From NCBI RefSeq assembly GCF_029714425.1, contig NZ_CP121668.1:3555501-3619500 (forward strand): 64,000 nt of DNA. Reading direction: 5' to 3'. Both the position numbers and the translations under genes were made by a program. The first letter of the stretch is position 1. Each line of letters starts with the position of its first letter. Below, piece by piece: positions 60,832-64,000 of this stretch. The notes under the pieces were generated by a model, which was not told where the DNA came from, made no database searches, and saw nothing but the letters and a program-made list of their open reading frames with translations. This DNA is from Bradyrhizobium sp. CB2312. Its GTDB lineage: Bacteria > Pseudomonadota > Alphaproteobacteria > Rhizobiales > Xanthobacteraceae.

Positions 60832-61869
60832 ATGAGTTCGCTCGATTCCCTTCGCGCCATTCTCGATTCCTGGACCGGCACCGTGGCCGCCGCGGCGGTT
60901 GCCGGCCTCGAGCGGATGGTGTCGCCGCGCGTGGTGCGGCTGGTTGAGACCGAGACCGGCGCGTTCGCCCTGGAGACGGCGAAGCCGGAGAACGGTTCGA
61001 AGGAGATCGCGTTCGAGGACGGCAAGTTCGCAAGTTCCAACCTCGCGCAGATCGTCCGCGGCAGCCGCGTCGAGATCGTGCTGCGGCCGGCGCGCTTCCT
61101 GTTCCGCCCGCTGGAGCTGCCGGCGCGCGCGGCCGATTTCCTCGAAGGCATCGTGCGGGCGCAGATCGACCGGCTGACGCCGTGGAGCGCGGGCGACGCC
61201 GTGTTCGGTTGCAGTGCTCCGGTGGCGCATGGCAGCGAGAGCATCACCACCGAGATCGCGGCGGCTCCGCGCAAGCTGGCGATGAGCTATGTCGAGGCGG
61301 TCGCGCCCTTCCATCCGGCCGCGATCGCGGTCGCGACGCAGACGGCCGAGGGCGGACGCATCAAGGTGTTCGAGCAGAGATCGCGCGGCGCGGTCGACCC
61401 GGCCCGGCTGAGCCGGACGCTGCAACTGGTGCTGGCCTTGGCCGCCGTCACCGCGGTGATCGGATCGGTCGCCGCAGGTTATCTCGCCGACAGCCTCAGC
61501 GCGCAGGAGAGCGAGCTCGAACGGCAGATCGCCGAGCGCCGCGCCGCGCTGCGCGGCGCCGACGGCAGCGAGCGTTCGCCGCTCGCGCAGCTCGAACGCC
61601 GCAAATACGAGACGCCGGCGAGCGTGATCGTGCTGGAATCGCTCAGCCGGATATTGCCTGATCATACCTATGTCAACGAGCTGCATCTGGCCGGCAACAA
61701 GCTCCAGATCGGCGGCATCACCCGCGATGCGCCCTCGCTGATCCTGCTGATCGAGCAGTCCCAGCATTTCACCCGCGCGACCTTCTACGCCCCGACGACG
61801 CGCAGCTCGTCCGATCCCGGCGAGCGCTTCCACATCGAGGCGCAGATCGAGCCGAGGAACGTGCCATGA
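60832..61869 (+). CDS. gspL: Type II secretion inner-membrane protein GspL
   Basis: Start ATG 60832, one base after the gspK stop (345 aa); an ATG ten codons upstream is possible. The N-terminal cytoplasmic part is the degenerate actin-like GspL domain (VVRLVETETGAFALETAKPE, RFLFRPLELPARAADFLEGI, ALEGIV-like VRAQIDRLTPWSAGDAVFG). A single helix (LVLALAAVTAVIGSVAAGYL, near residue 210) leads to a periplasmic PilN-like ferredoxin fold (ESLSRILPDHTYVNELHLAG). GspL links GspE to the platform. Confidence 0.88.
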   Translation: MSSLDSLRAILDSWTGTVAAAAVAGLERMVSPRVVRLVETETGAFALETAKPENGSKEIAFEDGKFASSNLAQIVRGSRVEIVLRPARFLFRPLELPARAADFLEGIVRAQIDRLTPWSAGDAVFGCSAPVAHGSESITTEIAAAPRKLAMSYVEAVAPFHPAAIAVATQTAEGGRIKVFEQRSRGAVDPARLSRTLQLVLALAAVTAVIGSVAAGYLADSLSAQESELERQIAERRAALRGADGSERSPLAQLERRKYETPASVIVLESLSRILPDHTYVNELHLAGNKLQIGGITRDAPSLILLIEQSQHFTRATFYAPTTRSSSDPGERFHIEAQIEPRNVP

Positions 61870-62447
61870 GCAGCGCCAAGGTCACCGGCGGAAATGCGCT
61901 CACACGAGCGCTTGCAAGCTCGCCTCTGATCGCGGTCACGCTGTATGTGGCGGTTACCGGCGGGCTGCTGCTGATGGCAGGCCTGTCGATCGCTGACGTC
62001 ATCGCTCACCGCCAGGCGCTGGCGCAGACCTCCGACCTGCTCGACCAGCTGCGCGGCCGCAAGGGCGGCGCCAAGAATGCCGCGGCAGCGTTGGCCGAGC
62101 ACCAAGGCACGCCGTTCCTGGAAGGCCCGACGGTAACGGTCGCGGGCGCCAACCTGTTGCAGCGGGTCGCGGCCGCCGTCGGCAATGTCGGCGGCTCGGT
62201 GCAGTCCTCGCAGGTCGACGTCACAGGCGCACAAGTGAAGGACGGCTTCGTCGGTCTCGTCGTGAGTTGCGAGCTGGACCAGCCGGCGCTTCAGAAGCTG
62301 CTCTACAATCTCGAAGCCGGCATGCCGTTCCTCTACGTCGATCAGCTCGACGTTCAGGTGCCGCAGACCACCGCGCTGAACGAGGCCGGCACCGGCCGCG
62401 TCAGGGTAATCCTGGGTGTCTCCGGCCAATGGCAGGCAGGCAAGTAG
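61866..62447 (+). CDS. gspM: Type II secretion protein GspM
   Basis: A 193-aa protein, ATG overlapping the gspL stop (ATGA). One helix near the N-terminus (LIAVTLYVAVTGGLLLMAGL), a coiled segment (DLLDQLRGRKGGAKNAAAAL) and a periplasmic GspM ferredoxin-like domain (QRVAAAVGNVGGSVQSSQVD, FLYVDQLDVQVPQ). It pairs with GspL in the inner membrane. Confidence 0.87.
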   Translation: MSSAKVTGGNALTRALASSPLIAVTLYVAVTGGLLLMAGLSIADVIAHRQALAQTSDLLDQLRGRKGGAKNAAAALAEHQGTPFLEGPTVTVAGANLLQRVAAAVGNVGGSVQSSQVDVTGAQVKDGFVGLVVSCELDQPALQKLLYNLEAGMPFLYVDQLDVQVPQTTALNEAGTGRVRVILGVSGQWQAGK

Positions 62448-62554
62448 GGGCGTTGGCCGGGCCGCCGGTTCCGGTTCGATGCGGGTTGATGGCGGGCCGC
62501 ATCGGAACTAGTTTGCTGGGACGAGCGTGCCGCGAGCTTCCAAGGGAATTTTCC

Positions 62555-63148
62555 ATGTCCGGGTGGCTGAGACCGACAGGATGGGCCGCGCTGTGCGCGG
62601 CGGCCGCACTCGCGGCGCAGGGTATTGCCGAGAGCCCGGCCGCGACCTCGTCGCGCATGGATATCCTGTCCGACGATGCCGCCGGCAGCCCCGCTGAAGG
62701 CATCGATGTCGGCGCGATGCGGCCGATCGCGGCGCCGGCGCAGCCTGTCAGCAAACCCGTCCCCCGCGGCAATCCGCTGTGGGCGGTGCCGTTCTCGGCG
62801 CTAACGGCGACCCAGGAGCGTCCGGTCTTCTCGGCCTCGCGCCGGCCGCCGCCGCGCGCGGTTGCCGCCTCTCCGGTCGAAGAGGTGCAGGCACCGCTGC
62901 CGCCCAAGCCGGCCGAGGCGCCACCGCCGCTGCTCCTGGTCGGGGCCGTGGTGGGCGAGGGGGATGCGATCGCGATCCTCGTCAACCGCACCGACCAGTC
63001 GGTCGTGCGCTTGCGGCAGGGCGACACGCTGGGTGGCTGGTCGCTGACCTCGGTGCAGCCGCGCGAGGTGACGTTCAGGCAGGGCGATCGCAGCGAGATG
63101 TACTTGCTGCAGCGGAAGGTTGAACCCGCAAGTCCACCCGTCGAATAG
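62555..63148 (+). CDS. GspC/N-like periplasmic protein of the type II secretion system
   Basis: Start ATG 62555 behind AAGGGAAT, 197 aa. One N-terminal hydrophobic segment (GWAALCAAAALAAQGIAE), a Pro/Ala-rich linker, a short NPLWAVPFSALTATQERPVF motif, a second proline-rich part (PLPPKPAEAPPPLLLVGAVV) and a small beta domain (ILVNRTDQSVVRLRQGDTLG, GWSLTSVQPREVTFRQGD). The beta domain resembles the HR domain of GspC, which contacts GspD; a PDZ domain is absent. In alphaproteobacterial systems such proteins are often labelled GspN. It closes the operon after a 107-base gap. Confidence 0.75.
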   Translation: MSGWLRPTGWAALCAAAALAAQGIAESPAATSSRMDILSDDAAGSPAEGIDVGAMRPIAAPAQPVSKPVPRGNPLWAVPFSALTATQERPVFSASRRPPPRAVAASPVEEVQAPLPPKPAEAPPPLLLVGAVVGEGDAIAILVNRTDQSVVRLRQGDTLGGWSLTSVQPREVTFRQGDRSEMYLLQRKVEPASPPVE

Positions 63149-63449
63149 CGCCCCGCCTGCACGGTGCGTTCCCGGCTGACAGCCGATCGGGCCTATTGGC
63201 CTTCTGGGGTCTTTGATCGATTGCAGTCCATCTCGCCAGCAGCGAGACGCCATCTGTCGCGACCGGAGCAAAGCGCAGAAGATCGATTGCGCCCAGGCGC
63301 TTGCAATCCATCTCATTCCAAAGTCATAAGCGGTGCGGTGCCGGCCCGGCTTGAACTGGCCGGTATTCGCCCGCACAATGCAATCCGCGATACTTCGCGA
63401 ATTGCCAATCCGAACAAGAACATAGGCAAATAACTTGGGGAAGACGCGC
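63149..63449. other. Intergenic region, no gene seen
   Basis: 300 bases between the secretion operon and the binding-protein gene. Moderately lower GC towards the end, with the leader of the next gene; no clear terminator, promoter motif or RNA gene recognised. Confidence 0.4.
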
Positions 63450-64000
63450 GTGGGACATGGAATGAAGGCCGCAATCACGCTGGCGGTCGCGCTTTGCGGC
63501 ACGCCGGCCTTTGCGGGGTGGGAGCCGACCAAACCGGTCGAGATCGTGGTGGCAGCGGGCGCGGGCGGCGCCTCCGACCAGATGGCGCGCATGATGCAGG
63601 CCGCGATCCAGAAGAACAATCTGATGAAGCAGCCGATCGTGGTCTCGCTCAAGGGCGGCGCCTCGGGCGCGGAAGCGCTGATGTACATGAAGTCGAGCGA
63701 GGGCGATCCGAACAAGGTGCTGATCGCCTATTCGCTGATCTACATGCTGCCGCTGTCGGCGAAGATCCCGTTCAACTGGCGTGAGCTGACCCCGGTCTCG
63801 GTGATCGCGCTCGACCAGTTCGTGTTGTGGGACAACAGCGCAGGCCCCAAGTCCGTGAAGGAGTTCGTCGAGGCTGCGAAGGCCGCGAGCTCGCCCTTCA
63901 AGATGGGCGGCACCGGCTCCAAGCGCGAGGACCACGTGCTGACCGTGTTCCTGGAGCAGAAGACCGGCGCGAAATTCTCCTATCTGCCCTACAAGTCCGG
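63450..64000 (+). CDS. Tripartite tricarboxylate transporter binding protein (Bug/TctC), partial
   Basis: The gene runs off the window. GTG at 63450 follows GGGGAAG at 63437-63443; an ATG at 63462 is the other start. Signal peptide (MKAAITLAVALCGTPAFAG), then the Bug-type PTKPVEIVVAAGAGGASDQM with the carboxylate-binding loop, ALMYMKSSEGDPNKVLIAYS, LTPVSVIALDQFVLWDN, and KMGGTGSKREDHVLTVFLEQ. Such periplasmic proteins deliver organic acids to TctA/TctB. The 3' part and any membrane subunits lie outside the window. Confidence 0.88.
   Translation, partial: MGHGMKAAITLAVALCGTPAFAGWEPTKPVEIVVAAGAGGASDQMARMMQAAIQKNNLMKQPIVVSLKGGASGAEALMYMKSSEGDPNKVLIAYSLIYMLPLSAKIPFNWRELTPVSVIALDQFVLWDNSAGPKSVKEFVEAAKAASSPFKMGGTGSKREDHVLTVFLEQKTGAKFSYLPYKS

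Overview
The window looks like a chromosome segment of a GC-rich alphaproteobacterium, most likely Bradyrhizobium or a close relative in the Hyphomicrobiales. The grounds are the many small rhizobial protein families (DUF1236, DUF6894, DUF1488, PRC-barrel), repeated GGAAC-N16/18-GTT promoters of the EcfG type, a Bradyrhizobium-style palindromic repeat, and the codon use. No database search was possible, so family names rest on recognised motifs.

Region 1 (1-2.7 kb) is an insertion-sequence graveyard: the end of an IS21-family element (frameshifted istA, intact istB) and a truncated IS1182-type transposase. Region 2 (about 3.5-32 kb) is a stress and DNA-repair island. It holds many proteins under 110 aa, several secreted DUF1236 or PRC-barrel proteins, an atypical Nramp transporter with a TAXI-type binding protein, a GT4 glycosyltransferase, a HisKA_2-type histidine kinase with a broken second copy, RNase HII, a PolX/PHP protein, and remnants of Ku, DinB and two LigD-type ligases. 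One ligase gene is split by a complete 2477-bp IS21-family element with 6-bp target duplications; removing the element would restore the frame. Strict EcfG-like promoters precede at least six of these genes, so the island looks like part of the general stress regulon. It is also heavily eroded by single-base frameshifts, nonsense codons and chimeric junctions.

Region 3 (32.7-39 kb) is mostly intact. A tightly overlapping five-gene operon encodes a GldA/F/G-like ABC system, a DUF4340 protein and a HupE/UreJ-type membrane protein. It is followed by a periplasmic metallo-beta-lactamase-fold hydrolase, then a YbaK remnant and a frameshifted amidohydrolase (39.2-41.3 kb).

Region 4 (41.6-51.6 kb) is a hydroxyacid/glyoxylate cluster: a GlcG-like protein, a large FAD/Fe-S 2-hydroxyacid dehydrogenase, a GntR regulator, two paralogous serine-glyoxylate-type aminotransferases, an MFS carrier and an enoyl-CoA hydratase-family enzyme, then a Sel1-repeat protein. 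The likely logic is import and oxidation of a 2-hydroxyacid, then transamination of the 2-oxoacid.

Region 5 (51.8-63.1 kb) is a full type II secretion system: prepilin peptidase and GspD on the minus strand, and divergently GspE-F-G-H-I-J-K-L-M plus a GspC/N-like protein. The window ends inside a TctC/Bug-type binding-protein gene.
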